From Chloroflexota bacterium (GTDB lineage Bacteria > Chloroflexota > Ktedonobacteria > Ktedonobacterales > Ktedonobacteraceae): a stretch of 37,633 nt of DNA. Location of the stretch: positions 23,148-60,780 of the forward strand of contig VBJK01000070.1 of assembly GCA_005879655.1 (NCBI GenBank), read 5' to 3'. Made by a program: the position numbers and the translations under genes. Below the pieces are notes generated by a model. It made no database searches, had not been told where the DNA came from, and saw only the letters and a list, made by a program, of their open reading frames with translations. This document shows, piece after piece, positions 24,169-32,653 of the stretch (position 1 is the stretch's first letter; each line of letters opens with the position of its first letter).

Positions 24169-25482
24169 TTACTCTAAGCCCACACGCTTAAAAGCGGTAT
24201 CGATATACTTAACATAGTAGTCGGTATTAGTCAACTCTGCTAGCTCTTCATGCGAGAGGTAGCCAGCCACTTCAGGATCGTTGCTCAGCTCTGTCACCAG
24301 CGCCGGACCTTGAATAGGGCCATTACTCGTCATGCTCCAGACCTGCTTAGCATTGCGCTGCACCATCTTATAGGCTTCCTGGCGTCCAACGCCCTTGTCG
24401 ATCAAGGCCAGGAGGATACGCTGCGAGAAGACCAGCCCTCCCGTCATGTTCAAGTTTGCTAACATGCGTGCGGCATCAACTTCAAGGCCCTGTATGACAG
24501 CAGTAAAAATGTGCAGCATGTAATGCAGTAGAGTACAAGCATCAGGAATAATAATACGTTCGGCTGATGAATGGCTGATATCGCGTTCGTGCCAGAGGGC
24601 GACATTCTCCATAGCCGTCAATGCGAAACCACGCAAGACACGAGCAAGACCACAGATACGCTCGCACAATTCAGGATTGCGCTTGTGAGGCATCGCGGAA
24701 GAACCTTGCTGGCCCGCTCCGAAAGGCTCGAATGCTTCAGCAAGCTCTGTACGCTGCAAGTGGCGAATCTCCTGCGCCATCTTTTCTAGCGAGCTGCCCA
24801 GTAGTGCGAGTGTGGTGATAAAGTGGGCGTGGCGGTCGCGCTGTACAATCTGACTAGAGATAGGAGCAACACCTAAGCCCATCTGTTCACAGACAAATTC
24901 CTCGATCTGTGGGGGAATCGTCGCGTGTGTACCGACGGCACCAGAGATTTTGCCTACCGTCACTTGTGCCAGCGCAGCTGCCAGCCGCTGCTGGTGGCGT
25001 TTGAGTTCATCCATCCAGAGCGCCAGCTTGAGACCAAAGGTCAGCGGTTCCGCATGAATACCATGGCTACGGCCTACCATCAAGGTATATTTATACTGCT
25101 CAGCCGCCACACCTACCGCTGTCACCAGTCCGTCCAGTTTGCTGGTGAGCAGCTGCCCCGCCTCTTTGATTTGTGCTGCCAATGCGGTATCGAGTACATC
25201 AGAGGAGGTCATACCCAGGTGTATAAAGCGACCCTCTGGGCCGAGTTGTTCCTGAACGGAACGCAGGAAGGAGATCACATCATGATGCGTCTCTTTTTCT
25301 ATTTCCTGCATGCGTTGCGTGTCATAGCTGGCCCGCCGTATCTTCTCCAGCACGTCCTGCGGAATTACGCCTTCGCGTGCCCACCCTTCGCAGGCAAGCA
25401 ATTCTACTTGTAACCAAGTATCGGTTTTACGTTGGGCGGACCAGATAGCAGCCATCTCTGGCAAGGAGTAGCGTTCGATCAT
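24169..25482 (-). CDS. purB: Adenylosuccinate lyase
   Basis: PurB catalyses two fumarate-releasing steps of purine synthesis, from SAICAR and from adenylosuccinate. The 437-residue length fits the bacterial short form. The superfamily signature GSSAMPHKRNPE (about residue 262) is present, with the catalytic Ser loop; TSSDVLDTA and RSHGIHAEPLTFG (active-site His) are the other conserved parts. ATG at 25482 is preceded by GAGG. The GMC oxidoreductase ends 48 nt upstream on the same strand. No other purine gene is in the window. Confidence 0.96.
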   Translation of the reverse strand: MIERYSLPEMAAIWSAQRKTDTWLQVELLACEGWAREGVIPQDVLEKIRRASYDTQRMQEIEKETHHDVISFLRSVQEQLGPEGRFIHLGMTSSDVLDTALAAQIKEAGQLLTSKLDGLVTAVGVAAEQYKYTLMVGRSHGIHAEPLTFGLKLALWMDELKRHQQRLAAALAQVTVGKISGAVGTHATIPPQIEEFVCEQMGLGVAPISSQIVQRDRHAHFITTLALLGSSLEKMAQEIRHLQRTELAEAFEPFGAGQQGSSAMPHKRNPELCERICGLARVLRGFALTAMENVALWHERDISHSSAERIIIPDACTLLHYMLHIFTAVIQGLEVDAARMLANLNMTGGLVFSQRILLALIDKGVGRQEAYKMVQRNAKQVWSMTSNGPIQGPALVTELSNDPEVAGYLSHEELAELTNTDYYVKYIDTAFKRVGLE

Positions 25483-25530
25483 AATACATGTTCCTCGAAA
25501 ATACTAACCATGGTGAGTTTGCTTCTGGTC

Positions 25531-27105
25531 TTAGTGTATCACAGACTTTTTCACCAAGTCTGCGGCCTTCTCGCCAATCATAATCGCAGGGGCATTAGTA
25601 TGACCGCGAATGAGCGTTGGCATAATCGATGCATCGGCAACGCGCAGTCCAGTAATGCCGTGTACACGCAATTCATGATCCACCACCGCCATAGCATCGT
25701 TACCCATCTTACAGGTACCGACCGGATGAAAGATCGTATCAGCCCTTGCCCTAATTGCTTCAGCGATCTGCTCATCGCTCTGCACATCTTCCCCCGGAGT
25801 AATCTCCTCCCCACGGAAAGGCGCAAGTGCCCGCGTCTGCGCCCAGCGACGGCAAAGCTTCACACCATCAATCATCACCTGGAGATCGGCATCGCACGCC
25901 AGATAATTGGGCTGGATACGCGGAGGATCGAGTGGATTATTACTACACAATGTGATTTCACCAGAGCTTTGGGGACGCAGCAATGCACAGACAAAGGTAA
26001 AGCTGTGTTCTGGTGCAGGAGAAATGGGCTGGTTGCTAAGGTAGAGCGGCACCAACAAGATTTCTACATCGGGCAGCTGTAGTTCTGGCCTTGTCCTGAC
26101 GAAGGCGGCAGCTTCTGCGAGATTAGAGGCTAAGGGACCTTTCTTCCAGAACATGTATTGCAGCTTATTCCAAAATGTATCTATTTGCAAAAGCGTAATC
26201 GGCTTGCTACAGTGATAGGCCACAGCCATGCCAAGATGATCCTGTAAATTTTGGCCAACGCCAGGCAGATCGACGATTACAGGAAGTTCCAGCGCCTTGA
26301 GCTGATCAGCGGGTCCAATGCCTGAGAGTAAGAGCAGTTGAGGCGAGTTAATAGCTCCCCCGCACAAGATAATCTCGCGCCCAGCTCTCGCTTCATGCAG
26401 CTGTCCGTTCTGCTGATAAGTGACGCCAATGGCACGCTTCTCTTCAACCAGTATCCGTGTCGCATGGGCATGAGTGAGCACACTGAGGTTCGGGCGACCG
26501 AGGATCGGCTTCAGATAGGCGGTTGCGCTACTATGGCGTTGTCCTCGTTTCTGTGTAAGCTGCACAAGCCCTACGCCCTCTTGTTTGGTGCCGTTGAAGT
26601 CGTCATTGCGTGCGATAGCTAGCTGTTGCCCTGCTGCGATAAACGCGTATGCGAGCGCATTAGGTGAGCGTGGATCGGCAACATTTAATGGGCCATCACT
26701 CCCATGATACTTTGAGGCACCGCGTTCCTGGTGTTGAGCCTTCTTGAAATAGGGCAAGACATCCTTGTCACCCCAACCCTCATTACCCAGATTGCGCCAC
26801 TCGTCATAGTCCAGATGATCGCCACGAATATACACCATAGCATTGAGCGAGCTAGAGCCGCCCAGCATTTTTCCGCGTGGCCAGTACAGTTTACGATTGT
26901 GCAAATGTGGTTGCTCTTCTGTAGAGTAAGCCCAATCCAGTGGGGTCCTCAACAGGTTGGGAAAGGCGGCAGGAGTTTGCACCTCCGGTCTCTGATCCGA
27001 TCCGCCAGCCTCCAGCAAAAGTACTGTGCAATTGGGATCTGCCGTCAAGCGATTGGCCAGGACACAGCCTGCGGAGCCAGCACCGACAATGATGTAATCG
27101 TACAA
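25531..27105 (-). CDS. GMC-family FAD oxidoreductase (choline dehydrogenase-like)
   Basis: FAD-dependent oxidoreductase of 524 residues. The ADP-binding fold DYIIVGAGSAGCVLANRL opens the protein; WPRGKMLGGSSSLNAMVYIR and GGAINSPQLLLLSGIGP are GMC signatures 1 and 2. The C-terminal HPVGTCKMG and GHTNAPAIMIGEKAAD hold the catalytic His and Asn. It oxidises an alcohol, as in choline or polyethylene glycol dehydrogenases and aminoglycoside-pathway enzymes; the substrate is not readable. The start is TTG at 27105 with a strong AAGGAG 7-8 nt upstream. It is on the same strand as purB, but a shared function is not implied. Confidence 0.93.
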   Translation of the reverse strand: MYDYIIVGAGSAGCVLANRLTADPNCTVLLLEAGGSDQRPEVQTPAAFPNLLRTPLDWAYSTEEQPHLHNRKLYWPRGKMLGGSSSLNAMVYIRGDHLDYDEWRNLGNEGWGDKDVLPYFKKAQHQERGASKYHGSDGPLNVADPRSPNALAYAFIAAGQQLAIARNDDFNGTKQEGVGLVQLTQKRGQRHSSATAYLKPILGRPNLSVLTHAHATRILVEEKRAIGVTYQQNGQLHEARAGREIILCGGAINSPQLLLLSGIGPADQLKALELPVIVDLPGVGQNLQDHLGMAVAYHCSKPITLLQIDTFWNKLQYMFWKKGPLASNLAEAAAFVRTRPELQLPDVEILLVPLYLSNQPISPAPEHSFTFVCALLRPQSSGEITLCSNNPLDPPRIQPNYLACDADLQVMIDGVKLCRRWAQTRALAPFRGEEITPGEDVQSDEQIAEAIRARADTIFHPVGTCKMGNDAMAVVDHELRVHGITGLRVADASIMPTLIRGHTNAPAIMIGEKAADLVKKSVIH

Positions 27106-27149
27106 GGGGTATCTCCTTCTTTATAGCATAAGAAAGAAAATTTACATAT

Positions 27150-27370
27150 TTATGATGCCACTTGATAAATATAAGGTTTGTAGCGAGATAGCGGTATCGG
27201 CTTTCCTTCAGCGTGTGCAGCTTCGAGGCAGACTGCCTTTGCCTGCAAAACTTCCTTCAGTGCTTCTTCAGGCGTTTCCCCGAATGCAGAGCAGAACTTG
27301 AGGCAGGAATATCTGCAATATATCCTTCATCTTCTTCACTATAGAAAATATTTATGAGGTAATCCTTCAT
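27150..27370 (-). pseudogene. hicB: HicB-like antitoxin, frameshifted
   Basis: ATG at 27370 opens MKDYLINIFYSEEDEGYIAD, the HicB beta-strand start. After ADIP the frame goes wrong and hits a stop, while the other frame continues LKFCSAFGETPEEALKEVLQ and AHAEGKPIPLSRY, the HicB hallmark, to a stop at 27150-27152. The expected text is ADIPDLKFCSAF, so one base (an A in CCTGACCTC) is missing. The total span of 221 bases fits a single-base loss. ATG lies 3 nt after the hicA-like stop. Confidence 0.8.
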
Positions 27371-27373
27371 GAC

Positions 27374-27535
27374 TTAATCTCCTAGTTCAAGATCATATTG
27401 CTCAACTAACTGTAAAAATTGGCGAACTTGGTAGGCTTTTGCTTTTCCATTTTTTTCCTGCACATTGATAAGCTCTGGTATGCGTGGATGAACAAAAAAG
27501 CAGTGTTTGCCCAACTCACCCCAACGAAAACGCAT
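27374..27535 (-). pseudogene. hicA: HicA-like toxin, 5'-truncated
   Basis: Open frame of 53 codons, ATG 27535 to TAA 27374-27376. It reads HCFFVHPRIPELINVQEKNG and KAKAYQVRQFLQLVEQYDLE, matching the second half of HicA-type RNA-binding toxins, including the region after the catalytic His. The N-terminal first strand and helix seem missing. The 5' end overlaps the last 20 nt of the propeller reading frame, and a recombination there may have removed the start. Order (toxin then antitoxin) and direction match hicAB. Confidence 0.6.
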
Positions 27536-28601
27536 AGCATATATGATCATCAGAGCCTACATAAACGACGCCATTGACCACAACCGGCGAAGAATAGATA
27601 CTATTCCCTGTATGGGCGGTCCACTTGCGCTGTCCAGTAGTAGCGTCAAAGGCATAGAGATTATCGTCAAGGGAACCTATATAAACGACGCCATTGGCTA
27701 CCGTAGGCGATGCATTAATCATGCCATTGGTAGCAGCAATCCACCTCTGTTGTCCACTAAAGGCATCAAAGGCGTAGAGCTTAAAGTCTTGCGAGCCTAC
27801 ATAAACAAGGCCATTGGCCACCGCTGGCGAGGAGTTGATGATAGCGCGCGTAGCTGTCACCCACTTTTGCACCCCACTAAAGGCATCCAAGGCATACAAC
27901 ATGTTATTCTCGGAACCCACGTAAATCAGACCATTGGCCACCGCTGGCGAGGAGCCGTTTATGGCACCTCCTGTTGTCGCGGCCCACTTTTGCACTCCAC
28001 TAAAGGCATCCAAGGCATACAGCTTACCATTCATGGCACCCACATAAACCAGACCATTGGCAATGGCTGGTGAAGAAGTGATGATATCGCCGATAGAAGT
28101 GACCCACCTTTGCTGCCCACTAGTAGCATCAAAAGCATACAGCTTATAGTCAAAGGAGCCGATGTACACCAGGCCATTGACTACTGCTGGTGAGGAATGG
28201 ATGAAGTAAGCAGCAATAGCGACGGAGCTACCTCCCAGAGAAACAACCCATTTCTGCTGTCCACTAGCGGCATCAAAGGCATACAGCTTGTTGTCAGCAC
28301 CGATATAGATAAGACCATTGGCCACCGCTGGCGAGGAGCGAATGTCTCCTTTTACCACAGTGACCCACTTGGGTTGTCCACTAGCGGCATCAAAGGCATA
28401 CAGCTTGTTATCATCAGAACCTACATAGATGATGCCATTGGCTACTACTGGCGAGGAGAAGATAATAGCCCCGGTAGAAGCTGCCCATTTCTGATGTAAC
28501 TGCAAGACATTGTCTGCGTTCAAGATACGCTCATAGGGAAGGAGCAGCGGCACTCGCCGTTGCCGTGAGTGCCGCCTTTGCTGTCGCAGTAGCAGCCACA
28601 T
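27516..28601 (-). pseudogene. Eight-repeat PQQ-type beta-propeller, detached from the kinase
   Basis: Eight repeats of about 40 residues of the type KWxxxxG..SSPAVANGLVYVGS followed by DxKLYAFDAxSGQ, enough for a complete eight-bladed PQQ-like propeller. In full-length relatives this extracellular sensor follows a kinase and one membrane helix. Here true homology starts near 28543 (LPYERILNADNVLQLHQKW); upstream residues to 28601 are antiparallel-frame noise overlapping the kinase. The kinase frame ends in the same spot in another frame (junction at about 28535-28545, in a TTCCC stretch). Removing one C would nearly join them. No ribosome site fits a separate start, so the propeller is probably untranslated. 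Confidence 0.75.
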
Positions 28602-29961
28602 CCACGTTTGCTGTAGGAGTTACCCCTACTGTCGCATTGATCATTCCCTGACTTATAACGGTATAATCCCTAGAAGAGGGCTTCATGGACGAGTAGGCGT
28701 AGCTGCCTACAGCGCCGCTTATTAAGAGCAAGATCAGCACGACCAGTAGTGCTCTATATACTCCTGGCACGCCCGGCTTGCGTACAGGTGAAGTAATACT
28801 GAACTGCTTTGCTGGAGCAAACGCCGCAACATCAGCCGCTTCAGGGAATACCGCCCCGTCTGAAGCAAAAGCCTGCTTTACACCCTGATTATATTTCATG
28901 GCCGACGGCTCTCTGAGTTGAGATGGCATCACCCTATGCCCCTCAGAAGAAGCAAACATCTCGCCATTCTCTAGTGCAAGTGAGAGCAGAGGTTCAGAGG
29001 TCAGGGATGAGGCTGTGCGCGTAACGGATGGTACTGCGAGCCGTGAGGGAGGCAAGGAGGGAGGTAAGGTATTGGCAAATAATGTAGCAGGAGGCACCTC
29101 CACTGGCCCACTGGGCACAGGTTGGTATAACCCTGGGGCAGCGCTGGTCTGGCGCAAGGCATCGGCAAAGGCTTGCACCGAAGGGAAGCGCTCTTTAGGA
29201 TTTTTAGCCAGCGCTTTGAAGAGTACCTCTTCTACTCCAGATGGTAAGTTTTGGACTAGCCCGCGCAACGGGGGCGGCAACTTAGTAGTATGCTGCACTA
29301 CTACCTCGACGGCGGTACCCACAAAGGGACAACGACCTGCGAGCCACTCGTAGGTGACAACCGCCAGCGCATATTGATCGCTGGCAGGACGCGGCTTACC
29401 ATCCATTTGCTCAGGAGCCATATAGGGCACCGTACCACCTACTCCCGCACTCATATTGATTGAGTGCGTACTATATGCAGCGGTAGCGATACCAAAATCC
29501 GAGAGCAACACCACGTCATCGGACTTCAGTAACATATTTTCCGGCTTGACATCGCGGTGTACCACATGCTGCTCATGGGCATACTGCAAGGCAGAGGCCA
29601 TTTGCGTCACATAGTCAATAACAGCTGGTAGTGGCACACAGCAGCCTTTGGGGTGACGATCACGCAAAGTCCCTTTGGGTGCATAGTCCATTACCAGGAA
29701 TAGCTCGTCTTGCTGACTCAGCCCGAAGTTGAGCAATGGCATAATATGGGGATGACGCAGACGGAACATACTGGCCTCGTTCAGAAAGAAGCGTAAGTGA
29801 GTAGCATCCGTCAGGCGCATCTGCAAGACCTTGATGGCAGCTTGATCATGATCGCGTATATGTTCAGCTAGGTAGACGTTGCCAAAGCCTCCGCCGCCGA
29901 GCCACTTGAGCAAGCGATAGTCGCCAACAAGTTGGCCAATGCGTTGCTGATATTCTTCCAT
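28531..29961 (-). CDS. Membrane-anchored Ser/Thr protein kinase (propeller lost by frameshift)
   Basis: PknB-like receptor kinase of 476 residues. Catalytic parts are all present: glycine loop LGGGGFGNVYLA, Lys44 in AAIKVLQ, HRDVKPENML, SDFGIATA, YMAPEQMDGKPRPASDQYAL and the C-lobe KNPKERFPSVQAFADAL. A proline- and serine-rich juxtamembrane stretch of about 120 residues leads to one transmembrane helix (YRALLVVLILLLISGAVGSY, about 408-427). Then comes an Ala/Thr-rich stalk (ATATAKAALTATAS) that ends abruptly in PSL. The stalk normally joins a sensor, here the eight-repeat propeller in the shifted frame. ATG at 29961 follows GGGG by 9 nt. The kinase itself may be active but lacks its sensor. 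Confidence 0.92.
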   Translation of the reverse strand: MEEYQQRIGQLVGDYRLLKWLGGGGFGNVYLAEHIRDHDQAAIKVLQMRLTDATHLRFFLNEASMFRLRHPHIMPLLNFGLSQQDELFLVMDYAPKGTLRDRHPKGCCVPLPAVIDYVTQMASALQYAHEQHVVHRDVKPENMLLKSDDVVLLSDFGIATAAYSTHSINMSAGVGGTVPYMAPEQMDGKPRPASDQYALAVVTYEWLAGRCPFVGTAVEVVVQHTTKLPPPLRGLVQNLPSGVEEVLFKALAKNPKERFPSVQAFADALRQTSAAPGLYQPVPSGPVEVPPATLFANTLPPSLPPSRLAVPSVTRTASSLTSEPLLSLALENGEMFASSEGHRVMPSQLREPSAMKYNQGVKQAFASDGAVFPEAADVAAFAPAKQFSITSPVRKPGVPGVYRALLVVLILLLISGAVGSYAYSSMKPSSRDYTVISQGMINATVGVTPTANVDVAATATAKAALTATASAAAPSL

Positions 29962-30013
29962 TACAGGTTTCCCCGTTTATCTCATTAAATTCATTTGCTC
30001 TGCATTTTTACCT

Positions 30014-30042
30014 AGTGTAAGCAAATTGTCCTTTCTTGTCAA
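30014..30042 (-). promoter_or_regulatory. Promoter of the receptor kinase gene
   Basis: On the minus strand TTGACA (30042-30037), 17-bp spacer, TACACT (30019-30014), a strong sigma-70-type match; transcript start near 30007, 46 nt before the kinase ATG. The rest of 29962-30268 holds the divergent promoter at 30158-30187 and no gene. Confidence 0.7.
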
Positions 30043-30157
30043 GCAAATAGTTCGTAACCAGATACTGAAGCATGAATAAGTCATAAGCATCTGCGACCAT
30101 TGTGCAAATCAACAGAAGGAAGTAGGCTAAAACTGGTTAAAACTCACAAAATTTTTC

Positions 30158-30187
30158 TTGAAAAAAAGCAGGTCAATATCGTATGAT
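30158..30187 (+). promoter_or_regulatory. Promoter of the small 78-residue protein gene
   Basis: TTGAAA (30158-30163), 18-bp spacer, TATGAT (30182-30187), ending about 80 bp before the ATG at 30269. Good hexamers, divergent from the kinase promoter. Confidence 0.6.
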
Positions 30188-30268
30188 TGGTTATAAGGAT
30201 AAAGAAAATGTTCATCTCTACCAAGCATAGTTGCCAAGTGACCTAGTGGTCTCAAAGGAGAAAACATA

Positions 30269-30505
30269 ATGATCCATCAAGAACATTTACAGATCGGTCG
30301 CTATCAATCATCATTTGAAGAAAGTACGTTAACACTCACCAGCCAGGAGGCAGGTACCGAAAGTAGTGTCACCTGCTACCTGAATACGGACGAGACGAAT
30401 AAACTATTAGAACTGCTCTCACGCCATCGCGAAGATATTCAACACGCTATAATGATCAAAGAAGAGATGCTCGCCAATCAAGATTATACCGGGGGCTGGC
30501 TCTAA
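30269..30505 (+). CDS. Small soluble protein of unknown function
   Basis: 78 residues, not recognised. The start is well supported: CAAAGGAG 8 nt before the ATG and a promoter at 30158-30187. The N-terminal half is strand-like with Ser/Thr (YQSSFEESTLTLTSQEAG), the C-terminal half predicts an amphipathic helix (NKLLELLSRHREDIQHAIMI). No Cys pairs, signal or membrane segment. It has its own promoter and is followed by a repeat hairpin, so it looks like a single-gene unit. Confidence 0.75.
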   Translation: MIHQEHLQIGRYQSSFEESTLTLTSQEAGTESSVTCYLNTDETNKLLELLSRHREDIQHAIMIKEEMLANQDYTGGWL

Positions 30506-30542
30506 GTCTACATGCTTCACTTTATTGCGTCATATCATTAAA

Positions 30543-30656
30543 CAATGGTAGCCGCGCAATTCATTGCGCCGATTTTCTCTGTTGAGAATCTGGCACAATG
30601 AATTGCGCGGCTACCATTGTTTATGGCGAGCATGGCGCAACAAATTGCGCAGCTAC
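30543..30656. repeat. Family A repeat hairpin, three cores
   Basis: Arms 30543-30570 and 30592-30619 are complementary over 28 bp with one mismatch (CAATGGTAGCCGCGCAATTC...). A third core (GCGCAACAAATTGCGC, 30635-30650) with AGCTAC flank follows. It lies between the small gene and rpmE and probably ends transcription of the former. Sequence beyond it to 30708 shows nothing else. Confidence 0.88.
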
Positions 30657-30708
30657 GGAGGCGCACAAAAATGACGTCCCCATCCATCCCGCTAAATACC
30701 CAGACATC

Positions 30709-30738
30709 TTGACTGTAATGGTACTATACAGGTACAAT
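30709..30738 (+). promoter_or_regulatory. rpmE promoter
   Basis: TTGACT (30709-30714), 18-bp spacer, TACAAT (30733-30738). It gives a leader of about 80 nt before the rpmE ATG at 30824. Confidence 0.65.
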
Positions 30739-30823
30739 CATGCAGCAGTAAGGGAGGTTGCGGCGAACAGAAAGCACAGCCTTCCCAGTAACTAAGCCAA
30801 AAAGGTTTGTGATAGGAAGTAAC

Positions 30824-31030
30824 ATGAAACAAGGAATACATCCAAATTATAAGGAAGCCACAGTGAGCTGTGCCTGTGGGAGTACCTTCCAGACACTCAG
30901 TGTTAAACCAGTATTAAAGGTTGATGTCTGTTCTAAATGCCATCCATTCTTCACTGGACAACAGCGTATTCTTGACTCAGCAGGTCGTGTGGAGCGCTTC
31001 CGCAAACGCTTCAACCTCAAAGAAGATTAG
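30824..31030 (+). CDS. rpmE: 50S ribosomal protein L31 (zinc-binding form)
   Basis: Ribosomal protein of the 50S central protuberance, 68 residues. It begins [20 protein letters not shown] and has CACG then [20 protein letters not shown], the Cys pairs of the zinc-containing (C+) form and the L31 signature. The frame is open further upstream, but the ATG at 30824, preceded by AGGAAGTAAC, matches the family start. It has its own promoter and a strong terminator, so it is a single-gene unit. Confidence 0.97.
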   Translation: MKQGIHPNYKEATVSCACGSTFQTLSVKPVLKVDVCSKCHPFFTGQQRILDSAGRVERFRKRFNLKED

Positions 31031-31048
31031 GCGTTATGTAGATGTATA

Positions 31049-31088
31049 GGGATAAAGGTGTGTAGAATTTCCTCCTTTATCCCTTTTT
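31049..31088 (+). terminator. Rho-independent terminator after rpmE
   Basis: Perfect 10-bp stem GGGATAAAGG (31049-31058) / CCTTTATCCC (31074-31083) with a 15-nt loop, followed by TTTTT. It starts 19 nt after the rpmE stop. Confidence 0.9.
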
Positions 31089-31125
31089 CGTTTGGGGTCT
31101 CTTACAGACAGAGGGGTAAGTTTTG

Positions 31126-32604
31126 GTGAATGCAACGCAACGGACTCTATTGTTTTTGATTGCTGACACAGGAGCTGGCCATCGCAGTGCTGCTAATGCC
31201 ATTAGCAATGCCATCAGAAACATTTCTCAACGGGAGCAGGAAGAGTGGTTGGCACACAATGCACACGTCGCGGCTCTCCAGAGTGCACAGGAAGCGCGTA
31301 CCGGTCAATCAACGCCAGGAGTTGCCACTACTACGTCCATTTTGCCTACCCCTACATATCGTATTGAAATTGTTGATGTCTTTGAAGAATATTCGCGTTT
31401 CCCTTTGCGTGAACCGCTAAAGCTTTACGGCCCAACGATCCGCTACAATCCCAGACTCTACGGCGAGGTTTTTCATATCAGCAATCGCGAGCAGACAGTG
31501 CTGGCTGGAAACGCTCTGACAGCGCCTCTTATTCTCAATGGTTTATTACGCCTGATTACGACTATTCAGCCAGATGTAATCATTTCTATTCACCCATTGC
31601 TCAATCACGTGACTGTGCGCGCTTTACGTGAGCTAGGGCTGTGTATTCCTTTCTTGACGGTAGTCACTGACCTGGTAAGTATTCATCAATCATGGTTTGC
31701 CGAGGGTGTTACTGGTTATGCAGTACCAACGGAACAGGCAAAAGAGCTGTATCTGAAACGTGGCCTGGACCCGGCACGCGTAAAAGTTCTGGGGATGCCG
31801 ATAGATCCCAAGTATACCTTGCCTACCGACAGTAAAGAAGCGCTCCGCCGCAAATTTGATCTGGAACTAGACCTGCCTGTGGTCTTGTTAGTTGGTGGCG
31901 GCGATGGGGCAGGCGGGTTACAAACCAGTGTACGCGCGATCTCGCAGGCTCGTTTGCCTGTACAGCTGCTGGTTGTCACCGGGCGCAATCGACGTTTATA
32001 CGCGCATTTGCAGCGTACTCGCTCGTCTCTGTATGTCCCAACGAAGATTTTTGGTTTTGTACAGAACATGCCAGAACTTATGCGAGCCTCCGATGTGATT
32101 GTGACAAAGGCTGGTCCTGGCACGATCTGCGAGGCGTTAGCCTGCGACTTACCCATCATCTTGAGCGGCTATATCCCCGGACAGGAAGAAGGCAACGTTG
32201 ATTTTGTCACGAAGAATAATGTCGGTATATTGGCACTGCATCCGACAATGCTAGTCAATGAGCTACGACGTTTGCTCAAACCTGGCTCATTAGAGCTTCA
32301 TGAGCGCTTGCAGAACGCTAGTAAGCTGAGCCGTGCAGAGGCATCATTTGATATTGCCAATTACATCTTGAGTTATTTACCAGTCAGAGGGCAAGCGGGT
32401 CTGTGGCAATCTGTGTCATGGCAACAGCGGCAACGTAGAATGACCGGTCGTTTACGCTCGGCCATTCGCATTCGTCGCTTGCGTGCTCGCTTACCCAAAC
32501 CTATTTTGAGAAGTCCTGTTATGCGCGGCCTGCGCCGTTTGCGCTTGCGGGACATCTCCAATGAAGAACATACCACACGTCCTGTAGATAAAAAACATCT
32601 GTAA
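31126..32604 (+). CDS. MGDG synthase-like glycosyltransferase (GT28)
   Basis: Diacylglycerol glycosyltransferase-like protein of 492 residues. The N-terminal half has FLIADTGAGHRSAANAI, matching MGDG-synthase/UgtP N-domains (GxGH motif), and ISIHPLLNHVTVRALREL. The C-terminal half has the GT-B donor-site pattern: VLLVGGGDGAGGL, then FGFVQNMPELMRASDVIVTK and AGPGTICEALACDLPIIL. Probably transfers a hexose from UDP-sugar to diacylglycerol at the inner membrane face. The basic tail may bind membrane. Start: GTG at 31126, GAGGGG upstream; the frame reaches TTG one codon earlier. The DUF1385 gene follows after 49 nt in the same direction. Confidence 0.87.
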   Translation: MNATQRTLLFLIADTGAGHRSAANAISNAIRNISQREQEEWLAHNAHVAALQSAQEARTGQSTPGVATTTSILPTPTYRIEIVDVFEEYSRFPLREPLKLYGPTIRYNPRLYGEVFHISNREQTVLAGNALTAPLILNGLLRLITTIQPDVIISIHPLLNHVTVRALRELGLCIPFLTVVTDLVSIHQSWFAEGVTGYAVPTEQAKELYLKRGLDPARVKVLGMPIDPKYTLPTDSKEALRRKFDLELDLPVVLLVGGGDGAGGLQTSVRAISQARLPVQLLVVTGRNRRLYAHLQRTRSSLYVPTKIFGFVQNMPELMRASDVIVTKAGPGTICEALACDLPIILSGYIPGQEEGNVDFVTKNNVGILALHPTMLVNELRRLLKPGSLELHERLQNASKLSRAEASFDIANYILSYLPVRGQAGLWQSVSWQQRQRRMTGRLRSAIRIRRLRARLPKPILRSPVMRGLRRLRLRDISNEEHTTRPVDKKHL

Positions 32605-32653
32605 TTGCTGCATTTCTAAGCTCTGGAAGCAACATTAAGGAGTACGCCCGATT

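Noticed and set aside
23914..24217. Plus-strand frames with repeating LRSYP/CAAT-type peptides
   Set aside because: They are translations of the family A repeat array with no start signals and no homology.
27507..28499. Plus-strand open frames with regular internal repeats opposite the propeller
   Set aside because: The periodicity is the mirror of the propeller repeats; the minus-strand translation has clear family motifs.
30598..30795. Plus-strand 65-codon frame before rpmE
   Set aside because: Its start lies in the family A repeat and it spans the rpmE promoter; no ribosome site.
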